From positions 1 through 16,900 of the forward strand of contig CAYWFU010000072.1 in the NCBI GenBank assembly GCA_964457585.1: a stretch of 16,900 nucleotides of DNA, read 5' to 3'. The stretch comes from CAYWFU01 sp964457585. Its GTDB lineage: Bacteria; JACRDZ01. The notes beneath the pieces were generated by a model that saw only the letters and a list, made by a program, of their open reading frames with translations, did not search any database and had not been told where the DNA came from. Shown piece by piece: positions 1 to 6,700 of this stretch (positions are counted from its first letter, which is position 1; each line of letters starts with the position of its first letter). A program made the translations under genes and the position numbers.

Positions 1-45
1 GGACATACAGTTGGTGCGGGAGTTATTACTGAAGTAATAGAATAG
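1..45 (+). CDS. tuf: Elongation factor Tu, C-terminal end only (partial)
   Basis: The first 14 codons read GHTVGAGVITEVIE followed by TAG. This matches the conserved last strand of EF-Tu domain 3, which typically ends in a G-R-T-V-G-A-G-V-V-like sequence. EF-Tu delivers aminoacyl-tRNA to the ribosome as a GTP complex. The rest of the gene lies before the window. The identification rests on this short tail plus the classic position directly upstream of rpmG, tRNA-Trp, secE and nusG. Confidence 0.85.
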   Translation, partial: GHTVGAGVITEVIE

Positions 46-71
46 AAGGCAGAAGACAGAATATAGAAGAA
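44..71 (+). repeat. Four-unit 7-nt tandem array (AGAAGRC type)
   Basis: Starting inside the tuf stop codon, four consecutive heptamers read AGAAGGC, AGAAGAC, AGAATAT and AGAAGAA. The last two are degenerate. The array fills most of the tuf-rpmG gap and ends eight bases before the rpmG ribosome binding site. It looks like a short slippage or minisatellite-type array. No function is evident. Confidence 0.5.
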
Positions 72-89
72 AGCAATGAAGGAGAAAAA

Positions 90-239
90 ATGCGGGAAAT
101 TATAACATTAGAATGCACAGAGTGTAAAAATAGAAATTATTCTTTAACCAGAAATAAAAAGAAACATACAAATAGAATGGAATCAAAGAAACATTGTAGT
201 TCTTGTAATAAACATACACTGCATAAAGAAACGAGATAA
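90..239 (+). CDS. rpmG: Ribosomal protein bL33
   Basis: This 49-residue protein begins MREIITLECTECKNRNYSLT. It is a 50S subunit protein located near the E site. Two CXXC pairs, C9/C12 and C36/C39, form the zinc ribbon, so this is the zinc-binding (C+) form rather than the zinc-free paralogue. The basic centre (RNKKKHTNRM) and C-terminal KHTLHKETR fit the family's usual length of about 49-55 residues. AAGGAG at 79-84 sits 5 nt before the ATG. It lies between tuf and tRNA-Trp, a common arrangement. Confidence 0.95.
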   Translation: MREIITLECTECKNRNYSLTRNKKKHTNRMESKKHCSSCNKHTLHKETR

Positions 240-247
240 AACAATGT

Positions 248-271
248 AGAGACGCAAAATTTTGCGTCTCT
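248..271. repeat. Perfect 24-bp palindrome, copy 1 of a dispersed repeat
   Basis: The half-site AGAGACGCAAAA is followed immediately by its exact reverse complement. As RNA it would fold into a stem of about 10 bp closed by AAUU. It lies 9 nt after rpmG and 8 nt before tRNA-Trp. No U-run follows it, so it is not a typical terminator. A near-identical copy lies at 3091-3118 between rplJ and rplL, which marks it as a dispersed element rather than a local structure. Confidence 0.85.
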
Positions 272-279
272 GCTAAAGT

Positions 280-356
280 AGGCCTGTAGCTCTAATGGCT
301 AGAGCGCCGGACTCCAAATCCGGGCGTTGGGGGTTCGAATCCCTCCAGGCCTGCCA
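280..356 (+). tRNA. tRNA-Trp (anticodon CCA)
   Basis: A full cloverleaf can be drawn. The acceptor stem AGGCCTG pairs with CAGGCCT, followed by discriminator G and an encoded CCA end at 354-356. The anticodon stem CCGGA/TCCGG closes the loop CTCCAAA, with anticodon CCA at 314-316. The T arm is GGGGG-TTCGAAT-CCCTC. The gene is embedded in the operon, 40 nt after rpmG and 26 nt before the secE start, so it must be cut out of the polycistronic transcript. tRNA-Trp immediately upstream of secE is a widespread arrangement. Confidence 0.98.
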
Positions 357-382
357 GAAAATATATGCCTAAGGAGTAAATC

Positions 383-580
383 TTGCAAGAAAATATAGAG
401 AAATTTAAGAAATATTTAACAGAAGTAAAATTAGAAATGAAAAATGTTACATGGCCAACACAGAAAGATTTAATTAATTTAACTATAGTAGTTATAACTC
501 TTACTATTATATTATCTATTTTTATTGGAATTGCAGATAAAAGTTTTATGGAATTAATTATACGTATTTTGAAGAAATAA
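383..580 (+). CDS. secE: Preprotein translocase subunit SecE
   Basis: SecE clamps SecY in the inner-membrane SecYEG channel. This 65-residue protein is the minimal single-span form. It has an amphipathic N-terminal helix carrying the conserved EMKNVTWPTQ motif (residues 18-27), then one hydrophobic segment at about residues 31-51, and a short basic tail. The start is TTG at 383, 6 nt after AAGGAG (371-376). The next in-frame ATG, at codon 19, would remove part of the amphipathic helix, so TTG is the sensible start. Position between tRNA-Trp and nusG supports the call. Confidence 0.95.
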   Translation: MQENIEKFKKYLTEVKLEMKNVTWPTQKDLINLTIVVITLTIILSIFIGIADKSFMELIIRILKK

Positions 581-601
581 TTATATAGGAGGAAGATATT
601 C

Positions 602-1132
602 GTGGCAAGATCTTGGTTTGTGGTTCATACCTATACTGGGTATGAAAATAGAGTAAAGGTGAATTTAGAACAAACACTTCGGGAAAAAGGGATATCTGAA
701 AATGATTTTAGAATTATAATACCTACACAGCAGATAACTGAAGTAAAAGGCGGGAAGAAACAAACTGTAATAAGAAAATATTTTCCAGGATATCTGATGG
801 TTGATATTGAAATGAATGATGAAGTATGGTCGCTTATAAAAAATACTCCTGGGGTATCCAGATTTATTGGAACAAAAGGGCATCCTATTCCTTTACAGGA
901 AAGTGAAGTGAGTCAGATATTAAGTCAGATTGAAAGTGTAAAAAAACCAAAAATTTTTGCACCTTTTACAAAAGGTGAAAAAGTAAAAATTATAAATGGT
1001 CCTTTTTCAGACTTTTTAGGAATAGTGGAAGAAATTTATCCTGATAAAGGGAAAGCAAAAATTGCAGTAACTGTTTTTGGACGTGCAACACCAATTGAAT
1101 TAGAATTTGAACAATTAGAAAAAAATCAGTAA
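602..1132 (+). CDS. nusG: Transcription termination/antitermination factor NusG
   Basis: NusG binds the RNA polymerase clamp, promotes elongation, and links polymerase to Rho or to the leading ribosome. The N-terminal NGN domain covers about residues 4-108, with WFVVHTYTGYENRV at its start and the hallmark FPGYLMV at 61-67. The C-terminal KOW domain covers about 122-173 (FTKGEKVKIINGPFSDFLG, then VFGRATPIELEF). At 176 residues it is the standard size without inserts. The start is GTG at 602, with AGGAGG at 587-592. It is separated from secE by 21 nt. Confidence 0.97.
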   Translation: MARSWFVVHTYTGYENRVKVNLEQTLREKGISENDFRIIIPTQQITEVKGGKKQTVIRKYFPGYLMVDIEMNDEVWSLIKNTPGVSRFIGTKGHPIPLQESEVSQILSQIESVKKPKIFAPFTKGEKVKIINGPFSDFLGIVEEIYPDKGKAKIAVTVFGRATPIELEFEQLEKNQ

Positions 1133-1168
1133 ATTATCATAAATAATAAATAAATGGAGGTTATTATA

Positions 1169-1606
1169 ATGGCAGCACCAGTATCAAAAAAGAAAATTAA
1201 TGCAATTGTAAAATTGCAAATCCCCGCAGGAAAGGCTAACCCTGCTCCTCCTGTTGGACCAGCATTAGGTCAGCATGGAGTTAATATAATGGAATTTTGT
1301 AAAGCCTTTAATGAAAGAACTGCAAAAGATGAGGGACTTATTATCCCTGTTGTTATAACTATTTTTGCAGATAGATCCTTTACTTTTATTACAAAAACTC
1401 CACCTGCATCAATTTTATTGAAAAGAGCAGCAGGTATTGCAGTAGGGTCTGGACAACCAAATAGAAATAAAGTCGGGAAAGTATCTCATAATGATGTTAA
1501 AAAAATAGCTGAAACTAAAATGCCTGATTTAAATGCTAATGATATTGATGCAGCTGTAAAAATAATTGAAGGTACAGCCAGAAGTATGGGCATAGACGTA
1601 GAATAA
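1169..1606 (+). CDS. rplK: Ribosomal protein uL11
   Basis: L11 binds the GTPase-associated region of 23S rRNA at the stalk base. The N-terminal domain holds the proline-rich segment PAPPVGPALGQHGVNIMEF (residues 25-43), the part that contacts thiostrepton in studied ribosomes. The C-terminal rRNA-binding domain contains KTPPASILLKRAAG (76-89). The chosen start at 1169 gives 145 residues beginning MAAPVSKKK. An in-frame ATG at 1154 is rejected because it lies upstream of the GGAGG at 1156-1160, which is spaced correctly for 1169. Confidence 0.97.
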   Translation: MAAPVSKKKINAIVKLQIPAGKANPAPPVGPALGQHGVNIMEFCKAFNERTAKDEGLIIPVVITIFADRSFTFITKTPPASILLKRAAGIAVGSGQPNRNKVGKVSHNDVKKIAETKMPDLNANDIDAAVKIIEGTARSMGIDVE

Positions 1607-1638
1607 TGAATATTTATATATAATAGGAGATTACTATA

Positions 1639-2340
1639 ATGAAACATGGCAAAAGATATGAAAAAGCTAATGAATTGATTGAAAAAGAGAAAAACTATTC
1701 TATAAATGAAGCTGTAGAAGTTGTAAAAAATACTGCTACAGCTAAATTTGATGAATCAATAAAAATTTCTGTTCATTTAGGTGTGGATCCAAAACATGCT
1801 GAGCAGATGGTAAGAAGTACTGTTCTTCTTCCTCACGGAACAGGTAAATCAAAAAAAATTGCGGTAATTGCTAAAGGGGAAAAAGAAAAAGAGGCTCGAG
1901 ATGCAGGTGCAGATATAGTTGGAAGTGCAGAAATTATTGAAGATATTCAAAAAGGCAAAATAGATTTTGATGCTCTGATTACTACTCCTGATATGATGAA
2001 AGATGTCGGGAAATTGGGTAAAGTTTTAGGGCCTAAAGGATTGATGCCTAATCCTAAAGCCGGTACTGTAACATTTGATATAATTCAGGCTGTAAAAGAT
2101 ACAAAAAAAGGTAAAGTCGAATTTAGAGTTGATGCAGGCGGAGTAATTCATATAGTTATAGGTAAAAAATCATTTTCAAGTCAAAATTTAGCTGAAAATA
2201 TTTCCAGTTTTTTTGAAGCACTTTTTAAAGCTAAACCAACAGCAAGTAAAGGACAATATCTGATTAGTGCATATGTTTCATCTGCTATGGGTCCTGGTGT
2301 AATGTTAAATGTGAATGAAATAACAAATACTTATAGATAA
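1639..2340 (+). CDS. rplA: Ribosomal protein uL1
   Basis: L1 binds 23S rRNA helices 76-78 and forms the mobile L1 stalk that guides deacylated tRNA out of the E site. In well-studied bacteria it can also repress its own rplKA message. The signature GKLGKVLGPKGLMPNPKAGT lies at residues 124-143. The N-terminal block SVHLGVDPKHAEQMVRST (44-61) is also typical. The length of 233 matches the family. AGGAGA at 1624-1629 precedes the ATG. It follows rplK by 32 nt. Confidence 0.97.
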   Translation: MKHGKRYEKANELIEKEKNYSINEAVEVVKNTATAKFDESIKISVHLGVDPKHAEQMVRSTVLLPHGTGKSKKIAVIAKGEKEKEARDAGADIVGSAEIIEDIQKGKIDFDALITTPDMMKDVGKLGKVLGPKGLMPNPKAGTVTFDIIQAVKDTKKGKVEFRVDAGGVIHIVIGKKSFSSQNLAENISSFFEALFKAKPTASKGQYLISAYVSSAMGPGVMLNVNEITNTYR

Positions 2341-2356
2341 AATTTCCAAATTTAAA

Positions 2357-2412
2357 GGTCGAAGACAGCAGGTGTATTTTTTTAAATACTTAAATATCCT
2401 GCCGAGACGCAT
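2357..2412 (+). promoter_or_regulatory. L10 leader (ribosomal protein L10-L12 binding RNA)
   Basis: The 150-nt gap before rplJ contains the conserved L10-leader elements. GAAGACAGCAGGTG lies at 2361-2374 and CCTGCCGAGA at 2398-2407. GCAGG (2368-2372) pairs with CCTGC (2398-2402). An inner hairpin joins GTATTT (2374-2379) to AAATAC (2384-2389) over a TTTT loop. The flanking AAGACA and CCGAGA form the internal-loop/kink-turn motif of the family. In known cases the L10(L12) complex binds here and represses rplJL expression. The motif is seen in the sequence; regulation in this organism is inferred. Confidence 0.85.
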
Positions 2413-2484
2413 TAAAAAAATGTCTCGCTATCTCATTGTCGCTTATGAGATTTTATATTTTTGATATAAAGCGAGAAAGGGGGT
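2403..2484 (+). promoter_or_regulatory. Possible expression platform of the L10 leader (alternative helices before rplJ)
   Basis: Downstream of the L10-binding motif several helices compete. CGAGAC (2403-2408) can pair with GTCTCG (2422-2427). Alternatively TCTCGCT (2423-2429) can pair with AGCGAGA (2470-2476), which abuts the rplJ Shine-Dalgarno AAAGGGGG (2476-2483). Between these arms lie a hairpin ATCTCAT/ATGAGAT (2430-2451) followed by a T-rich run, and a hairpin TTTATAT/ATATAAA (2452-2470). The first could act as a weak intrinsic terminator; the long pairing could affect initiation. The complementarities are seen; the switching is inference. Confidence 0.45.
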
Positions 2485-2490
2485 TATATT

Positions 2491-3018
2491 TTGATCCGCA
2501 GCCAGAAAGAAACCCAGATTAAAGAAATTAAAGAAAAATTTAGCAGTTCTAATGCCACAATAGTTACCAATTACAAAGGTCTTACCGTAGAAAAAATTAG
2601 TTCTCTAAGAAAAGAGCTTAGAAAAATAAATGCCGAGTATAAAGTTTATAAAAATACAATGAGCGAAATTGCCTATAAAAGTTTTGGTTTTGACAATATA
2701 GGAAATTATTTTTCTGGTTCTACTGCTATTGCTTTTTCTAAAGGAGATCCAGCAAAATTAGCCAAAATTCTTAATGATTTTAAAAAAGAAAATGAATTAT
2801 TTGGAATTAAGTGTGGAACACTTGGCAATAATTTAATTAATGAACAGGAAGTTAAAGCATTGGCTTCATTACCGCCAAGAGAAGTTCTACTTGCAAAATT
2901 ACTTGGAAATATGAAGGGCCCAATAGCTGGATTTGTGAATCTGCTTAGCGGTAATATAAGAAATCTTGCTTATGTACTAAAAAGCATAGCAGAACAAAAA
3001 GAAAAAGCTGCAGCATAA
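2491..3018 (+). CDS. rplJ: Ribosomal protein uL10
   Basis: L10 anchors the L7/L12 dimers to L11 and 23S rRNA to make the ribosomal stalk. The N-terminal rRNA-binding domain shows NATIVTNYKGLTVEKISSLR (residues 21-40) and AEYKVYKNTMSEIA (48-61). The C-terminal helix after about residue 145 is the L12-binding spine and ends EQKEKAAA. The length of 175 is normal. The start is TTG at 2491, 7 nt after AAAGGGGG. No in-frame ATG exists before codon 57, so TTG is required. It sits directly behind an L10 leader and just before rplL. Confidence 0.96.
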   Translation: MIRSQKETQIKEIKEKFSSSNATIVTNYKGLTVEKISSLRKELRKINAEYKVYKNTMSEIAYKSFGFDNIGNYFSGSTAIAFSKGDPAKLAKILNDFKKENELFGIKCGTLGNNLINEQEVKALASLPPREVLLAKLLGNMKGPIAGFVNLLSGNIRNLAYVLKSIAEQKEKAAA

Positions 3019-3090
3019 ATAGATTTAGAGAACTGAAAAACAATTCAAATGTATTAGATAATAAATATTTTAATGTATAGGAATTTGAAA

Positions 3091-3118
3091 GTAGAGACGC
3101 AAAATTTTGCGTCTTTAC
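3091..3118. repeat. 28-bp palindrome, copy 2 of the dispersed repeat
   Basis: The half-site GTAGAGACGCAAAA is followed by its reverse complement with one G:T change (TTTTGCGTCTTTAC). It shares the core GAGACGCAAAATTTTGCGTC with the copy at 248-271. It lies in the 163-nt rplJ-rplL gap, 73 nt after rplJ. As RNA it forms a long stem with no U-tract after it. Its function is unknown; a processing site or a mobile palindromic repeat would fit. Confidence 0.85.
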
Positions 3119-3140
3119 AGCATATCAATTATTTGTAATC

Positions 3141-3156
3141 GCCTGATTTATCAGGC
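3141..3156 (+). other. Small stem-loop upstream of rplL
   Basis: GCCTGA and TCAGGC form a 6-bp stem around a TTTA loop. It ends 10 nt before the AGGAGG of rplL (3167-3172). The following TTAATTT is too broken for a convincing terminator. It could affect processing of the rplJ-rplL message or the high relative output of rplL, but this is inference only. Confidence 0.35.
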
Positions 3157-3181
3157 TTAATTTAACAGGAGGATTTAAGAA

Positions 3182-3571
3182 ATGGCAAAGTTAAGTAAAG
3201 ATGAATTAATGAGCGCAATTGGAGAAATGACTGTTCTGGAATTAAGTGAATTAGTCAAAGCTTTGGAAGAAAAATTTGGCATTAGCGCACAGGCTCCAAT
3301 GGCAGCAGTTGCAATGGCAGCAGCAGGCGGTTCAGAAGCAAAAGCTCCTGCTGAAGAAAAAACAAGTTTTAATGTTGTTTTAAAGAATGGCGGAGATAAG
3401 AAAATACAGGTAATAAAAGTAGTTCGAACAATTACTGGATTAGGACTTAAGGAAGCAAAAGATCTTGTTGAAGGTGCTCCAAAACCTGTAAAAGAAGGCG
3501 TATCCAAAGCAGATGCTGAAAGCATGAAAGCTCAGCTCGAAGAAGTCGGCGGAACCGTAGAATTACAGTAA
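3182..3571 (+). CDS. rplL: Ribosomal protein bL12 (L7/L12)
   Basis: L12 is the multi-copy stalk protein that recruits translational GTPases. The N-terminal dimerisation and L10-binding domain (about 1-36, KDELMSAIGEMTVLELSELV) is followed by an Ala/Gly/Pro-rich hinge (about 37-57). The globular C-terminal domain (about 60-129) carries the factor-contact helix around TGLGLKEAKDLVEGAPKPVK (85-104). Its 129 residues are slightly longer than the E. coli protein (about 120). AGGAGG at 3167-3172 lies 9 nt before the ATG. Confidence 0.97.
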   Translation: MAKLSKDELMSAIGEMTVLELSELVKALEEKFGISAQAPMAAVAMAAAGGSEAKAPAEEKTSFNVVLKNGGDKKIQVIKVVRTITGLGLKEAKDLVEGAPKPVKEGVSKADAESMKAQLEEVGGTVELQ

Positions 3572-3612
3572 AATATAGTTTAGAAATAAAAATTAGAGTA
3601 AAAGATAGTTGC

Positions 3613-3669
3613 AAAGGCACTAAGGCACAGAGGCTCAAAGTTTTAAACAATTAAAACTCAATGCCTCTG
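3613..3669 (+). repeat. 8-nt AAGGCAC-type units and long stem-loop between rplL and rpoB
   Basis: Three octamers, AAAGGCAC, TAAGGCAC and AGAGGCTC (3613-3636), open the element. CAGAGGC (3628-3634) pairs with GCCTCTG (3663-3669). After a 4-by-4 internal loop, AGTTTTA (3639-3645) pairs with TAAAACT (3652-3658). A related octamer array lies at 12719-12750, which suggests a dispersed family. In E. coli the rplL-rpoB gap carries attenuation and RNase III processing signals. A similar role here is possible but unproven. Confidence 0.55.
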
Positions 3670-3676
3670 TCACTTT

Positions 3677-3690
3677 GTAACTTAAGTTAC
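3677..3690. repeat. 14-bp perfect palindrome upstream of rpoB
   Basis: GTAACTTAAGTTAC is exactly self-complementary and starts 7 nt after the rplL-rpoB stem-loop. It ends 20 nt before the rpoB ribosome site AAGGAG (3711-3716). It could be a protein-binding site or a second small hairpin; nothing in the sequence decides between these. Confidence 0.5.
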
Positions 3691-3726
3691 TGATGAGGGT
3701 GCTTAATTTAAAGGAGAGGTCAAAAA

Positions 3727-6700
3727 ATGCCAAAAATTTACAAAACTGGCACAAGAGAAAGAATGTTTTTTTCTAAGATACCAGAAGTTATTGAAATTCC
3801 AAACTTAATAGAAATTCAAAAAAAGTCTTATGAGTTATTTTTGCAATTGGATACTAATCCTTCAAAAAGAAAAAGCATAGGATTGCAGGAAGTATTTCAA
3901 AATGTTTTTCCAATTACAGATTTTAAAGATAATATCAGTCTGGAATTCGTGGAATACTATATCGGGCATCCAAAATATGATGTAATAGAATGTCAGGAAA
4001 GAGATATGTCATATGGTGCGCCTTTAAAATTAAAAGTCAGATTAATTATTAGAGAACAGGATGAACACGGGAATAAACAGATTAAAGATGTTCGTGAACA
4101 GGATGTCTTTATTGGAGAAATTCCTTTAATTACAGATAAAGGAACATTTATAATCAATGGAGCTGAACGTGTTATTGTAAGTCAATTACATCGTTCTCCA
4201 GGTGTAGCTTTTATAGATGATAGTGATGGCATAGGAGGCTCAGGTAAACGAGTTTTTACAGCGAATATAATACCTTATCGCGGGACATGGGTTTCTTTTG
4301 AGATAGATAGCAATGATATTTTATTTGTGCGTATTGACAGGAAAAAGAGATTTTTAGGTACATTATTTTTACGCGCATTTGGTTTTAATACTGATGAAGA
4401 GATTTTATCCGCTTTTTATAATACAGAAGAACTTGAACTTAAAAAATCCTGTATTGGAAAAATTCTTATAGGGGATGCAGTAGATTCTGAAACAGGTGAA
4501 ATAATACTGGAGTGCGGACATGAAATTACAGAAGAGATTTTTGAACGGTTTCAAAAATCTAAAATAAAAAAGATAAAGGTTCTTTTACCTGGTAATCGTG
4601 AGGATATGACACTATTGAATACCTTGAAAAAGGATACAATCAAATCTCCTGAAGCAGCAATGATTGAATTTTATAAGAAGCTGCGTCCGGGTGATTTGAC
4701 AACCGTTGAGAATGCTCAGGGATTATTTGAACGTATGTTTATTAATGCAAAGAGATATGATCTCTCTGAAGTTGGAAGATATAAAATAAATAAAAAATTA
4801 AAATTAAATATTCCTCTTACTCAGCGAACCTTAATAAAAGAAGATATTATTAAAGTATTGCAATATTTGATTAATTTAAAAAATGGAATAGGAAGCCTGG
4901 GTGATATAGATCATCTTGGTAATAGACGTGTGCGTTCAGTTGGTGAATTGTTAAAAAATCATATCAGAATTGGACTGGCACGTATGGAGCGCAGTATAAA
5001 GGAAAGGTTAAGCCTTACTCAAACTGAAAATCTTATGCCAAGCCATCTTATAAATGCTAAACCTATTATGGCTTCAATTAAGGAATTTTTTGGTTCAAGT
5101 CAATTATCCCAATTCATGGATCAAACAAATCCTTTGAGTGAACTTACACATAAAAGAAGATTAAGTGCATTAGGTCCAGGCGGATTAAGCCGTGAAAGAG
5201 CCGGATTTGAAGTGCGCGATGTTCATCATACTCATTATGGACGTGTTTGTCCGATAGAAACTCCTGAAGGTCCAAATATTGGACTTATTGTTTCTTTAAG
5301 CACATATGCAAGAGTTAATGAATTTGGATTTATAGAAACACCTTACAGGAAAGTAACAAAAGGAGTTGTAACAGATGAAATTTTATATTTAACTGCAGAT
5401 GAAGAAGATGAATATATAATCGCTCAAGCGGATGCAGAGGTTGATGCTAAGGGACAATTTACTGCTCAATTAATAACTGCAAGACACAAAGGAAATTTTC
5501 CAAAAGTTGCTCCTGATGAGATAAATTTTATGGATGTGTCGCCGAAACAGCTGGTTAGTTTGGCTACTTCACTAATTCCTTTTCTTGAACATGATGACGC
5601 TAACCGTGCTTTAATGGGATCCAATATGCAGCGTCAGGCAGTACCTCTTATAACAACGGATGCTCCTCTTGTTGGAACGGGAATGGAAGCGCGGGGAGCC
5701 AGAGACTCCGGAGCTGTAATATTAGCTCGCCGTGAAGGTGTTGTAAAATATGTTTCAAGCGAAAAAATTATTATTGAGGCTGTTAAAAAATCCGGATTTG
5801 ATTTTGATTTTGATAGTTTTGATGAATATAAATTAATAAAATTTATGAGGTCAAATCAGGATACATGTATAAATCAGAGACCTATAATCAAGGTAGGAGA
5901 TAAAATTAAAAGGGGACAAATAATAGCAGATGGATTTTCAACAGACCATGGTGAAATAGCTCTTGGTAAAAATATTCTAGTCGCATTTATGCCATGGCGC
6001 GGATATAATTTTGAAGATGCTATCCTTTTGAGTGAACGGCTTGTTAAGGACGATGTATTTACCTCTGTGCATATTGAAGAATTTAATGTGGAAGCAAGAG
6101 ACACAAAACTCGGTAAAGAAGAAATAACAAGAGATATACCGAATGTCAGTGAAGAAGCTTTAAAGAATCTGGATAAAGATGGAATAATCCGTGTTGGTGC
6201 AGAAGTAAAGCAGGGAGATATTTTAGTAGGAAAAGTAACTCCAAAAGGTGAAACAGAATTAAGTCCTGAAGAAAAACTTCTTAGAGCAATCTTTGGAGAA
6301 AAAGCAGGAGATGTTATGGATGCTTCACTCCGAGCAGCTCCTGGCAATGAAGGAATCGTAATTGATGTACAGATTTTTTCTCGTCTGGAATTGAATAAAA
6401 AGAATAAACAGAAAATTACATTGGAATTAAAAGAAATAGAAGAAGAATTTAATAAATATATTAAGGAAATAAAAGATCGTCTTGTACAGGAAATAAAAGA
6501 CATCGCGATAGATCAGGAATTAGCCAGTGATATTATAAATGACCGTGAAGAAATCATTTTAAAAGCAGGTAGAAAACTAAATGCACGAACTATAAGCGGT
6601 TTGAATTTTAATGCTTTGATTAAAATCACTGTTACTGATTCCAAGATTAATGAAAAATTGACTTTTCTAAATGAAAAATTGATGAGTAAAATAAATGAAT

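Noticed and set aside
248..271. Palindrome as an intrinsic terminator of tuf-rpmG
   Set aside because: No T-run follows, and tRNA-Trp and secE just downstream have no visible promoter of their own.
1154..1168. Upstream in-frame ATG giving rplK five extra residues
   Set aside because: It would place the start before the GGAGG that is correctly spaced for the ATG at 1169, and L11 proteins begin close to MAxxxxKK.
3175..3525. 116-codon open frame on the minus strand
   Set aside because: Fully antisense to rplL; its Ala/Ser-rich content mirrors rplL codons, and no ribosome site is evident.
5101..5172. Rifampicin-resistance substitution in rpoB
   Set aside because: The key residues D465, H475 and S480 are all the sensitive wild-type forms; the remaining differences from E. 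coli (T467, L473, L479) are conservative lineage variation.
5874..6503. 209-codon open frame on the minus strand
   Set aside because: Antisense to conserved rpoB; Ser/Ile/Phe-rich low-complexity translation typical of a codon-bias shadow.
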